Source: Phymatolithon calcareum (taxonomy: Eukaryota > Rhodophyta > Florideophyceae > Hapalidiales). Taken from it: a stretch of DNA of 64,000 nucleotides. Under the pieces are notes generated by a model. It searched no databases, was not told the origin of the DNA, and saw only the letters and a program-made list of their open reading frames with translations. The DNA lies in the NCBI GenBank assembly GCA_977006965.1, contig OZ345361.1, forward strand, positions 1,116,001 to 1,180,000. Reading direction: 5' to 3'. Shown in pieces: positions 1 to 10,773 of the stretch. The position numbers and the translations under genes were made by a program. Position 1 is the first letter of the stretch. Each line of letters opens with the position of its first letter.

Positions 1-1631
1 TTGTCAGTGGATGTGAGCAAGGTCGAATTGGCAGACGCGTCAACCGATTCCACCAAATCTGCACAAGCGTAGGTAGGCTCAAGGAGAACAACGTGGTCTC
101 CGGGCTTTATAATGGGTTTAGTCCAGTCCCTCCAAGCGGCATTCATCTGGGCTTTCCTCGCCTTGAGTGCGGCTCGTCTTGCTTTAATGGCGTCTTCCAT
201 CCTCGCGGAAACATATCTTGTCTTCCGACTTCCAGATGCTGAGGTATCCATATTTGCACGTTGAACTCCGATGGCAACCAGATCTTCCGCCGTCTCGACT
301 GGAAGATCTGGTACATTAATAGAGATATCATCAGACGGAGAGGTGTATGAGACGAAGTTGAATAGCATAGATATACACTGATTTCGCTTTGATGTCGCAG
401 CCTCGTCCTGGAATTGCGCATCATTCCGACGCCTGGAATGGTGAACTGTCCAAGAATGTACAAATTTGCCTTTCAAAGATGACGTGCTTCCAGAAGCACT
501 TTCAGCTCCGAAACACCTTTTTACTCTTTCGGGGAATTGAACATCCATATCGACGACAGTTATGCAAACCACATCTCCTTCTTCAGCAAATGCCTGCTGC
601 GTGTGTTGATTCTGGTCATCGATGGACAGCGCTTTCCTGGGGCCGTAAAACCATTCTCTACACGCAACCACCGGCCAAATGTCAACGCAATTGAAAGTTG
701 ACATGCTAGGTATCTCACTGCGCTCTGTGCCAGACAATGCGCTCGCTTTCATTTGGGACCATACAGGTGCGATCGCCATATCAGATCTCGCATACTCGCT
801 CGGACGAATTATTTGAAGTGGAGTGAGGGGTTGCCCTGTTAAGGAACGAGATGTGTACCTAGCACCTGCTTTTGCAGTATCCACTGGTGCAGTAACATCC
901 GTTCGTCGCGGTACAAGTACGCGAAGCAATAGAGGCCGATAGGTCTTTTGAAGAGTGCTAAAATGGGGAAGACAGCTCTTCTGCTCTTTCACTTTCGAAG
1001 TGTGGATGCTTGTGTTTCCGCATTTCCTCCAAGAGGAATATCCTTCTCGAGACACGGCCTCGACAAAATTTCTCATAGACGCTTATTGTTGTTTAGTCAG
1101 CTTTAGACCTCCATTCGTTGAAATTAGAGCCCACAAGACTCGCCAATTTGTGATTTTGGTTTCACAAACAACTTCTTGTGCGTCTTTCTCGGCAATCGAG
1201 CCTCTGTTCGTCGCCGTGCTGAAAATCTCGAAAGTCCCAGACAACGCCTCATCGTCCTCACCGACGTGAAAATTCTCGTGCGAAACCACCTCGGAACGAA
1301 GCTCTGTAGGCCCGCTGTCTAGGACAGCATCACAGTCAAGATCGAATGACGTCCCTTCTGTTTCATCGTATCCGTTTGTAAAGCGTTGAGAGGTTGCTGT
1401 TGGGCTTAAACTGCTTCCGATTCGCCGAACATCAGGGTCTGGACTTTCCGGCGCACTCGGAGAGCATTGTCGAGCCATTTTTGCAGGCGATATGTCCTCT
1501 AGTGGAACCGGGAGTGTGATTTGAGCTGTAGGAATTCTTCTCGGAGTTCCTGGTTGAGCTGAGCGGATTGAATGTGTTGGATTTGGTAGCGCATTGAATC
1601 GAAAACGACTTCGACGTTTTTTCTTGGTCAT
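1..1631 (-). CDS. Hypothetical protein, 3' part beyond window, probable one intron
   Basis: I do not recognise this protein. Reading leftward from an ATG at 1631, a frame begins MTKKKRRSRFRF (basic, nuclear-signal-like), continues through a Ser/Pro-rich acidic stretch and meets one TAA at 1085-1083. The same frame then stays open to the window edge, which is strong support for one gene. A candidate intron of 84 nt (1165-1082; GTGAAA...TAAACAACAATAAG) removes the stop and keeps phase. The donor is weak, so a nonsense mutation or a second start at 1076 is also possible. The downstream part reads as coding (for example DIWPVVACREWFYGPRKA, then a basic RKTRYVSARMEDAIKARRAA helix), with no cysteine clusters or catalytic motifs that I can name. 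It lies next to two other unrecognised genes. Confidence 0.5.
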
Positions 1632-2277
1632 AGCGTAAGATGCATGGCAAGGAGCTCCAAGCTTATGAATGAGATTTAATCACGCCCTGGGGAATTGAGA
1701 TCTTGTTACAAGACAAATAGCTTGATCACTGCTGCGGAAACCCAGATCAGACGACGGTGTTGCCATTCATCGAAGTAGCGAGATACCTATAGGCAATGTA
1801 TACATCCATTTGTACCAACATCACCAAGAATGGCCTATCGGTTCTGGTGCTCATAATTGAATGGGAATTATAATCACAGAGACGATAGTCAACTGTACTG
1901 ATATGAGAAATGTGTTCTGTGCAAAGGCGAGCGCAAGTTCGCACTGTCGCATACCTTAAATAAGCGCATTAGTTTATCATCAAGGCGACGATGGTTCCGT
2001 GCATAGAAATAACGCCATGAATAAACTATCGCTTCACGCCGTAGCAATTGTTTGGAACGCATCACCTTTCCCACAATGTGACAATGTTGCTGCAGCAGGC
2101 TGCAGAAACATTGTCACATTGTGGTATGAGATCTTTCGGTCTACAGGGAGGCCGTTCGTTTCCAACAGAAGCTGGAAACAATTGCGCATGCATCCTGCAG
2201 CACTAAGGAAGCGTTGAGCAATTCAAACGATCCCCGAGGCGCACGACTCCGTTGATACTCCGTTATTTCCCCTGTCA
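1632..2277. other. Intergenic, one hairpin
   Basis: There is no convincing gene between the two divergent hypothetical genes. The stretch holds a perfect 17-bp inverted repeat at 2072-2123 and otherwise unremarkable sequence that must contain both promoters. Confidence 0.5.
2072..2123. repeat. Perfect 17-bp inverted repeat (hairpin)
   Basis: The arm CACAATGTGACAATGTT (2072-2088) is the exact reverse complement of 2107-2123, with an 18-base PstI-like GC-rich loop. It is one of a series of unique hairpins in the non-coding parts of this window. Confidence 0.85.
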
Positions 2278-3438
2278 ATGTCTAGCTCACACCCAAGCGC
2301 GCCATCCCCGTGCACAGCTACCAAATCCAATGCCCCGAACGTCCGAAATGGGGAAGACTGCACTGAAGTCGGGGACCATGCAACCGCTCAACGCGCTTCT
2401 TATCGTCGCATTGGTGGAGCACACCGGCAAGAGGGAATTGTCCAAGAATTAGCAGATTTACGGCAATCACATGCCCGAATGATGATGCAGGTTTCAAGAC
2501 TAGGCGTGGAGATTTCGCAGACTCGGCAGCGCTCTTTGGAGACCGAGCGCATAGTACGCGGTCCACATAATCCACAGGAAAGAGCCTTGCGCCGTACCAT
2601 TATGTTTGCTACTGTTTCTTCCCTTCGGGTGCTGCGAGGAAATCATCCCGAGGTTACTAAATCGTACTCTGCCGTCATTCAAGCCAATTCAATACGACAG
2701 ATTGTTCTAAAGGCAAAAGGTGTCGACTGTACTCTATTTGATTTTCGTTTATTGGCATCTTATTTTCTTCGACAAGAAAACATACACTGCACTCTAGATC
2801 CGCCCGAAAAGTACGCCTTGCTTTGCTCTACTATGCACGCCAAAACATTCACTGCACGTTTCGAAATGTTTGAAGATATTGCAGAAGCTCTGCAGATACC
2901 TTCACATACGAGATGTACCAGTGCATATCAAGAGAAAAAGTTTTCTACCGGCCAACTGCGTTGTATTCGTATTCTCGGAGTCGATAATCTGAGGTACGGA
3001 AACATAGTAGGAATACCACATGAGTCCGAAAGTGATGAGGCAGAAAGCCGCCCGTTGCTGCAGCGCAAAGTACTTATTGGACGAAGTGTACTTGCAGCAA
3101 CTGATGAAGTCCTGCACAACGTCCACGTTCTTCACCAAGACAGCTGCTCATGGACCTATCCTAGCTGGGACGTCGGGTTCGTGTACCAAGAGGATAACAG
3201 AAGCGCTTTGAAAGATTTTGAAGCACAATCTACTTCAAAAACCACAGCATTTATAATGAAATGGGAAAGAAGTTCAGAGAGCCCGTATCCTCGCGATTCG
3301 TCTCCCGAACTCATTCCAGGAACCCTGAAATGTTTCTTTCCTGCTGTCGTCTTGCGCTCTAGGATTCTTACGGACACCACGCGGAGCATCTTTAGTGTAA
3401 ATCCTGACGGCACCTCACTTCTTCGAAAAATATTCTAA
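2278..3438 (+). CDS. Hypothetical protein with N-terminal coiled coil (386 aa)
   Basis: Unrecognised. A single uninterrupted frame of 386 codons. The first 45 residues are Ser/Pro/Asn-rich and probably disordered. Residues about 50-95 (EGIVQELADLRQSHARMMM onward) look like a coiled coil. After that comes a globular region of roughly 280 residues with mixed helix/strand composition. There is no signal peptide, membrane segment or recognisable catalytic motif. The next gene (3545-5350) converges on it with about 100 bp between stops and has the same plan, a coiled coil followed by an unknown globular domain. That suggests, but does not show, a shared lineage-specific origin. Coding status rests on ORF length and amino-acid composition only. 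Confidence 0.5.
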   Translation: MSSSHPSAPSPCTATKSNAPNVRNGEDCTEVGDHATAQRASYRRIGGAHRQEGIVQELADLRQSHARMMMQVSRLGVEISQTRQRSLETERIVRGPHNPQERALRRTIMFATVSSLRVLRGNHPEVTKSYSAVIQANSIRQIVLKAKGVDCTLFDFRLLASYFLRQENIHCTLDPPEKYALLCSTMHAKTFTARFEMFEDIAEALQIPSHTRCTSAYQEKKFSTGQLRCIRILGVDNLRYGNIVGIPHESESDEAESRPLLQRKVLIGRSVLAATDEVLHNVHVLHQDSCSWTYPSWDVGFVYQEDNRSALKDFEAQSTSKTTAFIMKWERSSESPYPRDSSPELIPGTLKCFFPAVVLRSRILTDTTRSIFSVNPDGTSLLRKIF

Positions 3439-3544
3439 TACTAGAGAGATAAGCAATAAGAAATTTTGTCCAATTCGACAATTATGCCCAAATAAAAATC
3501 TACTCCATGAAGAGATAATGCCCGTCCTCGCCTTAAAAATTGAA

Positions 3545-5350
3545 TTAGAAAGACAGAAAAGTTTCACTAAGGTCACCCACGCCATTGTTCCTTGTCATTA
3601 TTGTGCCCGACTGCGAACGCAGTTCTGTCGCTGCGGCAGTCGTACGTGCCTCTTCGCGAACTCGAACCTTCTCTTTGTACTCGTTCAGACTAATAGAAGA
3701 CATTTCTTCCCTGATGGATCGCATCGATCCAGTGGTTGGATTTCCTTCATTTGCAACCGCGGAGTTTCCAATTGTGGAAGCGGTATTATAATCCATCTTT
3801 CCCGCCTCCTTGTACGTCATCATTCCCATGGCAGTGCTCTCTACGCGACTAAGCTGGGCGAAACTGGTACCATCTCTGCAAAGGCTGTCCAAGATGAACC
3901 CACGAAGACCACAGGCGAGCACATGGACCGCTTTCAACGCCACAGGGGATTCTCGCATGACCAAGCTCGTGTCTGCTATTCGAATGCTTTCAGCGAATAT
4001 TGAAAGCGCCACGTTATGCAAATAAACCTCTTTCCAATCATCGTACACAGTCGGATACGAGTTAGGGTCAATTGAGGGGTCTACATTGACAACAGTGCGC
4101 CTGAAGTGGATAGTGAGCTGTAGGGAGGGAAAATTATTGATGAGCTCGGTCAGCAAGGCCTTGTTCAGCGCATCGAGCTGCTCATTCGTTCCATTTCCGG
4201 TGTGCGTGCTTTTGATGTCCCAAATCGTACACTCCGGACTGGCTGGAATTTTGAGCTCCTCTGCAGAGTGGAATTCTACCCAGAAACCAGCGTCCTTCGC
4301 AAGTGCATTCGTGCCGTACGCCTTCCGAATTAGCTCCACAACAAACATGACCTCTTTCAGGAGCATCTTGCGCGATTCAGTTCGCCCGTAGCACCAATAC
4401 CGTGTGACAATGCCGCGTAGCTTCAAGGTTGTATAAAATCGCTCGCTTTCGAAGGCATCCGGGGCTCCGTCGCTATTTCCATCACGCATACGCTTTCGCC
4501 TCTTGATCAGTTCCGTATCTCCGGATTCTCTGGCCATCTTCTCGGTCGTTTCCAGGACTTGGACAATTTCGCTGACTACTCCTGGAAGCTTGTCCCTATC
4601 TCCAAACGACAAAATCCATGGAGGTTCCAGGCGGCCGACCCTGCCATCTACTGGAGTAGACGGGTGATCGAAGAATGATCTTCGGAAATCAAGCATCATA
4701 CTGGACAGTGTACGCCGAACAACAAAAGACCAGAGCCTTCCAGGCCTGCTGTGGTACCGATGCCATTCGTGGTAAGCTTCAACTGAAAAGAAAAGAGTCG
4801 CGAGCCCCGATCCACCTTGAAAAACAGACATTACATCTCGAAGCTCAGTCCTGAGTGCTTCCGGGAGGCCATCATTGAACTGCGGGAATGCACTAGAGAA
4901 CGATATCAGAGTTACAGCCGTCGTCCACTTGCGAAGATAGCCAGTAATCTCATGTTCCATAAGATCATCGATGTATGGCACGTTTTGCGGGGGCGGAGGA
5001 TCAGAAGCCTTCCTCTTCGTGCTGCCCTTGCTCCTGCTGCTACTTGGGCGCGAAATGGGCCCTTTTTGCGCTAGAATTCGCGTTACGATGCTGGGACCGA
5101 GGGTGATGACCTGGTTTTTGAAGTTTTCGATGTTCGTGTTCAGCTGTCCAATCTCCACCGCCAGTGCATCAGTACGTTTGCTGATTTTGTCGAACTCTTT
5201 CGACATTTCAGTGATAACTCCCTCCTTCGCATGTTCAAGGGCGCACAGAAGCGCACTCGATTCCGGGTCAGCAGCAAGGGCAGCTGCTACGACCGCAATA
5301 TTGGCGTTCGGATTGTTCGCGTTCAGATTACTCGCCGCCATATCGAACAC
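3545..5350 (-). CDS. Hypothetical coiled-coil protein with nuclear-signal-like linker (601 aa)
   Basis: Unrecognised, intronless, 601 codons; an internal Met at residue 4 is an alternative start. An Ala/Asn-rich N-terminus precedes a coiled coil (residues about 40-90: EMSKEFDKISKRTDALAVEI). A Ser/Arg/Lys linker follows (SSSRSKGSTKRK, about 102-118), typical of nuclear targeting. Residues about 130-500 form a helical globular domain (ITGYLRKWTTAVTLISFSSA; WILSFGDRDKLPGVVSEI; YWCYGRTESRKMLLKEVMF), and the tail is Ser/Thr-rich. Proteins of this plan are often DNA-associated or of mobile-element origin, but no transposase or integrase motif is visible. The protein neighbours the 386-aa gene tail to tail. 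Confidence 0.6.
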   Translation of the reverse strand: MFDMAASNLNANNPNANIAVVAAALAADPESSALLCALEHAKEGVITEMSKEFDKISKRTDALAVEIGQLNTNIENFKNQVITLGPSIVTRILAQKGPISRPSSSRSKGSTKRKASDPPPPQNVPYIDDLMEHEITGYLRKWTTAVTLISFSSAFPQFNDGLPEALRTELRDVMSVFQGGSGLATLFFSVEAYHEWHRYHSRPGRLWSFVVRRTLSSMMLDFRRSFFDHPSTPVDGRVGRLEPPWILSFGDRDKLPGVVSEIVQVLETTEKMARESGDTELIKRRKRMRDGNSDGAPDAFESERFYTTLKLRGIVTRYWCYGRTESRKMLLKEVMFVVELIRKAYGTNALAKDAGFWVEFHSAEELKIPASPECTIWDIKSTHTGNGTNEQLDALNKALLTELINNFPSLQLTIHFRRTVVNVDPSIDPNSYPTVYDDWKEVYLHNVALSIFAESIRIADTSLVMRESPVALKAVHVLACGLRGFILDSLCRDGTSFAQLSRVESTAMGMMTYKEAGKMDYNTASTIGNSAVANEGNPTTGSMRSIREEMSSISLNEYKEKVRVREEARTTAAATELRSQSGTIMTRNNGVGDLSETFLSF

Positions 5351-7204
5351 AATGAGCGAGACGCGACGCTTTAGCGATGAAAGTGGCTGGTTGAGACTCC
5401 GTCTCGCTGCTGTACAGCTGATGTGCCTTCTTTCCCCAGCCGCGGCTGCGGTCGAACGATAATCAGATAAATTCTGTTGTACATGCCCTACAGCGCATGC
5501 ATGCCATTGTGTCCCAAGAAAGCCCCTTTTTGCAAATTACAATTGAATTTGCATATGCACAGAAAACATCATCGAGACTTGTTTTATGAAATGAGCCTAG
5601 GCGTCCGAACGGTCGTTCAACAGTTTACTGCATATATAGTATTGTATGAAACTTTAGTTGCCAGCAAGAAAACATCGTCATCCCCTGATTTATGATAGTT
5701 GACTATAGTCATATTTGTCTCTTCCGGTCTAATTCATTTGACATCAGTAGACCTTTTAATATGTTACATTTGTATATCTTAAACATGTGCAAAATTAAGA
5801 TACTGTTTGAGTCATTGACGAATAGATCCTGGAAGTAGCACGCTCCATTCAACTGCAGTTGACGTTCACTGGGAGACCGTTCTGTACATGTCTAGAGAGG
5901 CCTCCCAGTGCGCAATTCATTTGCACTTGGTGTAAGCACTATGTAACGTTACATTTTCAATTCAGGGCTAAGTGAGCTTGACAGGGCACCATATCTATAG
6001 TGTCCTACAAAGGAAATAGTACCTAACTTGTCGCCGTCGGCTATAAATGCATGCGCATGAGCAGATATCGCAGGAAAGTTAGCAATATCCAGAATTCCAC
6101 CTCATCAAGTTCCATCGGCAATCGGCGAACTGCTTGAATAGCTGTGGATATATTCACGTCCATGGACGCCCGAGCGCCCCGAAATCGATTTAGTGGATGT
6201 CCTCCATTGACACACAGCGTCATCAATAAGGCTGATTGTCTATCTGGCTCTGCGAAGCGGGCATGGATACAAACGAACAACTCCGTACGTCAAAATACAT
6301 CTTCGTTCTTCTTTCGCATTCTTCAATGGACTATTGACGCAGATCCTGCTTTTCTCTGTGTACACCGCACCCCATAGTACCCATTCGAATGATCTACCTT
6401 CTTTTCTGTCAGACTGAGCGAACATATGTATTTTGCGTCCTCTGGAAATCTCCGATCAACTCGATTTGTACGTCTCTATCTTCATACACATTGCGATTGC
6501 TTCTCCTACCAAGCACACAAACGGATCTCTGACTCAGCGCATTCACTCTTTTCATTTGGTAATCAATCTGATTGAACAGTATATGCCATTTCGTGGTGCA
6601 GGAAGGTATTGGTGGTCTCGCCTAGCTGAGCTATGAAATGACGTTTTGTGACTCCTTCGTTCTCTATTTTTAAGCGGACGTATCAGTATTGCATCTCAAT
6701 TTCGGCAATGGAATAGTGCGTTGCCTGAACCATGAGTCATGTTGTTCATATCTCCCTGCATGCATTCCCATCAGTTTTCGCTAACTAATGATCACTTCCT
6801 TGCTTCCTTTCAATTAGCAACTCAAGAACTGGAGTCCGGATCGATAAGCCAGAAAATAGTTTGTACTTTTTATTTAACATAATCTACGTTCGATTTCATC
6901 GCAGTAACCATTCCGGTCTGCCTTTCCAGCGAGTGCCACGATAAATAATATAATATTCCTCTATTTACAATTGAATGTACTGCCAGGCACGATGTTCTTG
7001 TCTTTGGTCGGGGAGACAGATTGCCAGACCTTGACCATGGCTTCCTGCGCGGCAATAATTGTCGACCGATCACAAATGAGGACACACGCATCGTTGCCAA
7101 CGGACGTTAAAATGTATAGTGCTGCCGATCACAATTCTCTGCAGTGCAAACAACGTCATTAACTCCAGTTTTGTAGCTCTGTGAGGCTAAATAAAATCGC
7201 ATAA

Positions 7205-7303
7205 GTGTCACCGGGCGATGGTGAATTTATTGTCATCGTCGACTTTCGGATCTGCTCATAAAACATCAATTGTTAACTTTAATTTTCATCGCCCGGCGGA
7301 CAC
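7205..7303. repeat. Short MITE-like element with inverted ends
   Basis: The left end GTGTCACCGGGCGATGG is almost the reverse complement of the right end, which reads GTGTCCGCCGGGCGATGA on the other strand. The total length is 99 bp with an AT-rich centre. No target duplication is evident. Confidence 0.55.
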
Positions 7304-7863
7304 GTATCTATCATACCCCTGTCATTGATTCGCGACCCCAAAATCATTGTCAAATCTATTGCTGGCGCACCTCCAGTGATTTTTCATGTGTTTTGCCATG
7401 TGGTACGTACAGAATCTGAGTGGATTGTCTTATTCGTTTTCCCCCGAGTGTTGGGCAGTATGCTGTAATTTTCAACTCTTATCACCAATCAGGGAATAAT
7501 ATTTCGCTGGCTGCAGAAGACGAGCCCACTGCCTGCAATACCCGCACCTAAGGGTGCTTACATTCGCCTCTACTCACCGCCTCAGCGCCCGCTTACTGCA
7601 CTGGATGGTACAGTACAGCATTGACATCACTCTGCGTTCCGTCCTTTACCAAATCCCCCCCTCAATTTAGCCGGCCCTCTGTGACTTGATAAACATGAAA
7701 CCTACTGTAAGTAGAGCTGAAGCCACTGGAGCCGGAGCCCATTGTCATGGAGAAGGCATTGGCCTGATCACCCGTATAACTGAAGTAGTACTTCCCCTGT
7801 TAACATTCCCTCATCCCCATGAATGCCGATGTCGCGGGATCTTCCAGCTGTTCGATCGAATAC

Positions 7864-7911
7864 ACGGCGGCTCGCGTGATCACGCGAGCCGCCGTTTCTC
7901 ACGTGAGAAAC
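7864..7911. repeat. Two adjoining perfect palindromes
   Basis: A 32-bp perfect palindrome with half-site ACGGCGGCTCGCGTGA occupies 7864-7895. It runs directly into an 18-bp perfect palindrome (GTTTCTCAC and its complement, 7894-7911). The first is GC- and CpG-rich in otherwise AT-rich DNA. Confidence 0.9.
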
Positions 7912-9678
7912 AGACTAACCGTCTGACGACATGCAACACGCAACACATTACTGTGCACAATCGGCAATCTATTTTCATGGAATCGAAGATCCAAAGCAGT
8001 AATCAGCGGGCACTCCCTGTCGAATATCTCCTTGATTCCGGGAGATTGGGATATATCAGCTCGACGATCGCATATCCAACGAATGCATCTCTATTTCCGT
8101 ACTCTCTTGACGCACTTCTGCTAACGCGTTTAAGAACCAGGATAGCTATCTATCATCCGTAATGAAATACTGTAGAAGGGAATGACAGAATCTTTAGTGA
8201 GGTCGAAGGGTGAACAATTGCGCGCACGTTCATTGCTTGGAGTGATCAACCTTTGCAGTTTGAATTAACAACCTTCGTGGCTGGTTTTTTAAGCTCGTAC
8301 TTATTCGTAGTTATTCAGAATTCTACATTGCATATTATACAGTATAGGTATAAGATGAACTGGGAGTTCATGCCTGTGCTCGCGGAAATCCCGTGACGCA
8401 GATATCATCGTCTTGATGACGTCCAGACGAAGCACGTCTCCTGAAAATCGTAAAAGTTATTTAGAATTTTTTTAAAATACCATCCTTTTAGCAATTTTCC
8501 ATAAATAGCGAATAGTGCATGTAGCTTGTGTAGCAATCCGCGTTTTGCAATACTTCCACCATTGCAAGGAAGCCTCAAAGGAGTGTTTTGCTCGGCTACA
8601 TCGACGCCTCTGGCCGCGTGCAGTTGGAGCCTGACGCGTAGCATACCACCGCTACACGAAGGACGGTCAACAGATAATAGACAATAGTGCATGGATATGG
8701 TTTTATGGTAGTACCTGGGGCCAGCATACATGTATGGAGAAAATGAAACGGGCGGTGAAATTAGAAATGTTTTGAAGTTGGAGTTGAATGAGGATATCGG
8801 CTCTTATCGGGAAAACTAGCCGTCCAGATAAGGAACGCGAAAGAACGAGCCCAAGGAAAAGAGGTGGCGATAGACCCTCGTCTACAACTTCCCTCCTTTC
8901 AACAGATGATATCGAAGAAACTCATATGAAAATGTAACGTACACAAATCAAACCCGGTTCTTCGCTGCAATTCAAAACGGCTCGTGGAAACTAAACTTGG
9001 CCCGCGTCCTTTCTTCTGGGACAAACATTCCGAGTTGATAGTGTCAGCTCTCCACACGATGCAAGAAAATTTTGCCAACTTCAGCTATTGACTGTACTTT
9101 TTGCAAGGCCAAAATTCATTCTTCACTGGTTTTAGGCTTCTAGAGTATGAGCACTGCTGTGCGAAAGGTACCCCGGTTTCAAGAAATTCAGGGCGCAGCC
9201 TCCAATAGAGCAACGTGTTCCCTGATAAGCAGCCTTTTTGTGTACCGAACAAGAAGTCAAATCCACACTCTTCCCAAATTCATCCCAGATTTTGAATGTA
9301 TTGATTCCCATGACGAACATGGATTACTTTCCACTCGTCTCCGTGTTCTGAGTACGGAAGACGTCATCGCATAGTACCTCTTTCCACGTAGTAGTACAAT
9401 GAAAGAGGCACCGGCAATCAATGCGCACCGAGCCCATTGCTTCGATTCTTCATCCGGGCTTTATATCATGCCCAATTTTTTCCAGTGTACAGTAATTGCT
9501 TGCCAATATGCAGTGACCGTATCCTCTCATTTTGTCGCATCAAGCATACCAGTCAGGCCCATGTAGAACATGAATTTGTCGCACTCTGCACACTCCTTAT
9601 AACTGCCTCTCCGTCTGCCCCGTGCCTTGCCAACGCCTCTGACCTACAAACCACCACTAACTACCTCTAAACATTACA

Positions 9679-10332
9679 ATGATTCGCCTAACTACCATAT
9701 GTGCAGCATTTCTGCTTGTCACCGTAGCGCATGCTGCGCCGGTCATTCGCCAAGATGTCGTCATGGAGAACGATGCCATGCCTTCTCCCGAGGTCGAGGC
9801 GTCTCCGCCATTGGACGTAGAGCTTGTTCTTCCCACTCGAAGTCTGGGCCCAAGTTTCAAAATTAACGCCGGAGGTGACGCCTTTGGTGAGTTCCAGAGC
9901 GACTTCTATGCCTGGATCTCTGGAGAGACCGGAAGTTACTTTGCATCTAATTCCACCGTCGTCGGCGATGCCGATGTTCCGACGCGTGTGTACGCCTCGC
10001 ATCGCCATGGACTTCTCATGGTTCCGTTCGGGTATGACCTTCCCCTCTCCACTCCGGGTGTGTACGACTGCGCACTGTACTTCGGAGAGTCTTATCCGGA
10101 GTACTTCTTTGAGGGCGGTCGCACATTCAGTATTAGTGCCACCGGGGCTGCTGATCCTATGGTGGTAAAAGACATCGATATGTTCCTTGCGACTGAAGGT
10201 GATATTACCAAGCCAGTTGTACAGAAATTCAATGGTATTCACGCCACCGACATGATTAGCTTCTACATCACCCCCTCTGCTGGGGAGGCGTTCCTTTCGG
10301 GTATTTCCTGTAATAAGGTCGAGGACCTTTAA
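9679..10332 (+). CDS. Secreted malectin-domain protein
   Basis: 217 aa. An N-terminal signal peptide (MIRLTTICAAFLLVTVAHAA) is followed by a short acidic linker and a malectin-type carbohydrate-binding domain from about residue 59 to the end. The domain is recognised from INAGGDAFGEF near its start, the central YDCALYFGE segment and ADPMVVKDIDM, matching the malectin pattern of sugar-binding beta-sandwich proteins. Malectins bind di-glucosyl glycans in the ER or at the cell wall. This one has no membrane anchor and no ER-retention signal at its VEDL end, so secretion to the cell wall or matrix is plausible (inference). A TATA-like stretch (GGGCTTTATATC) lies around 9459. No introns. Confidence 0.75.
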   Translation: MIRLTTICAAFLLVTVAHAAPVIRQDVVMENDAMPSPEVEASPPLDVELVLPTRSLGPSFKINAGGDAFGEFQSDFYAWISGETGSYFASNSTVVGDADVPTRVYASHRHGLLMVPFGYDLPLSTPGVYDCALYFGESYPEYFFEGGRTFSISATGAADPMVVKDIDMFLATEGDITKPVVQKFNGIHATDMISFYITPSAGEAFLSGISCNKVEDL

Positions 10333-10773
10333 ATGACAGACTGCATAGGTAGCATTTGAAAATACTGATTCTATAGCATGAGTAAACACCATGCTCAGTT
10401 CGCGCAACACGCATGCGCAACTGCTACACCTTGCTATAGTTTTTACTCATTAAAATTATGGAAAGATTTATAGAGAAGAGGACAGAGCTTCTGCACTGCA
10501 GATTCTGCAGATACAGTAGAACGGGATGGAGAGCGCTTGGGTCTGAAAAAACAGTTTTGGTCAGTCCTGTGTTGTCAACGCGGGGGTATGACAATGCGAC
10601 TCGTGGCACATACAACTGTAAGGACATCATTGGGCTGTCGATAACAAAGCAGATCGGGTTTGATGTGATGACCTCAATGTTCATGCACCAAGGCAAAATC
10701 GTGAAGTCTGCCGCACTGCGATTGATTGCGTGCCTCTTTTGGACACCGCTTCGATCCCAATACACCATTGGGT
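10333..10773. other. Intergenic between malectin and rRNA methyltransferase genes
   Basis: About 440 bp on the same strand. A 153-codon frame crosses it but has no recognisable content and overlaps the next gene in another frame, so I treat this as promoter and untranslated sequence. Confidence 0.4.

Larger units (their letters stand above)
5351..9678. other. 4.3-kb gene-free region
   Basis: AT-rich with scattered short frames and no recognisable protein. It contains several inverted repeats: 5870-5912 (9-bp arms around CACTGGGAG), 7205-7303 (MITE-like) and a double palindrome at 7864-7911. A copy of a dispersed motif (ATGGTAGTACCTGGGG) sits at 8705-8720. The last few hundred bases must hold the promoter of the malectin-domain gene. 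Confidence 0.5.

Noticed and set aside
7686-8162. 158-codon plus-strand frame spanning the double palindrome
   Set aside because: Composition is not protein-like, it crosses the palindromes, and no domain is visible.
9688-10410. 240-codon minus-strand frame
   Set aside because: Antisense of the malectin-domain gene, whose signal peptide and domain are clear.
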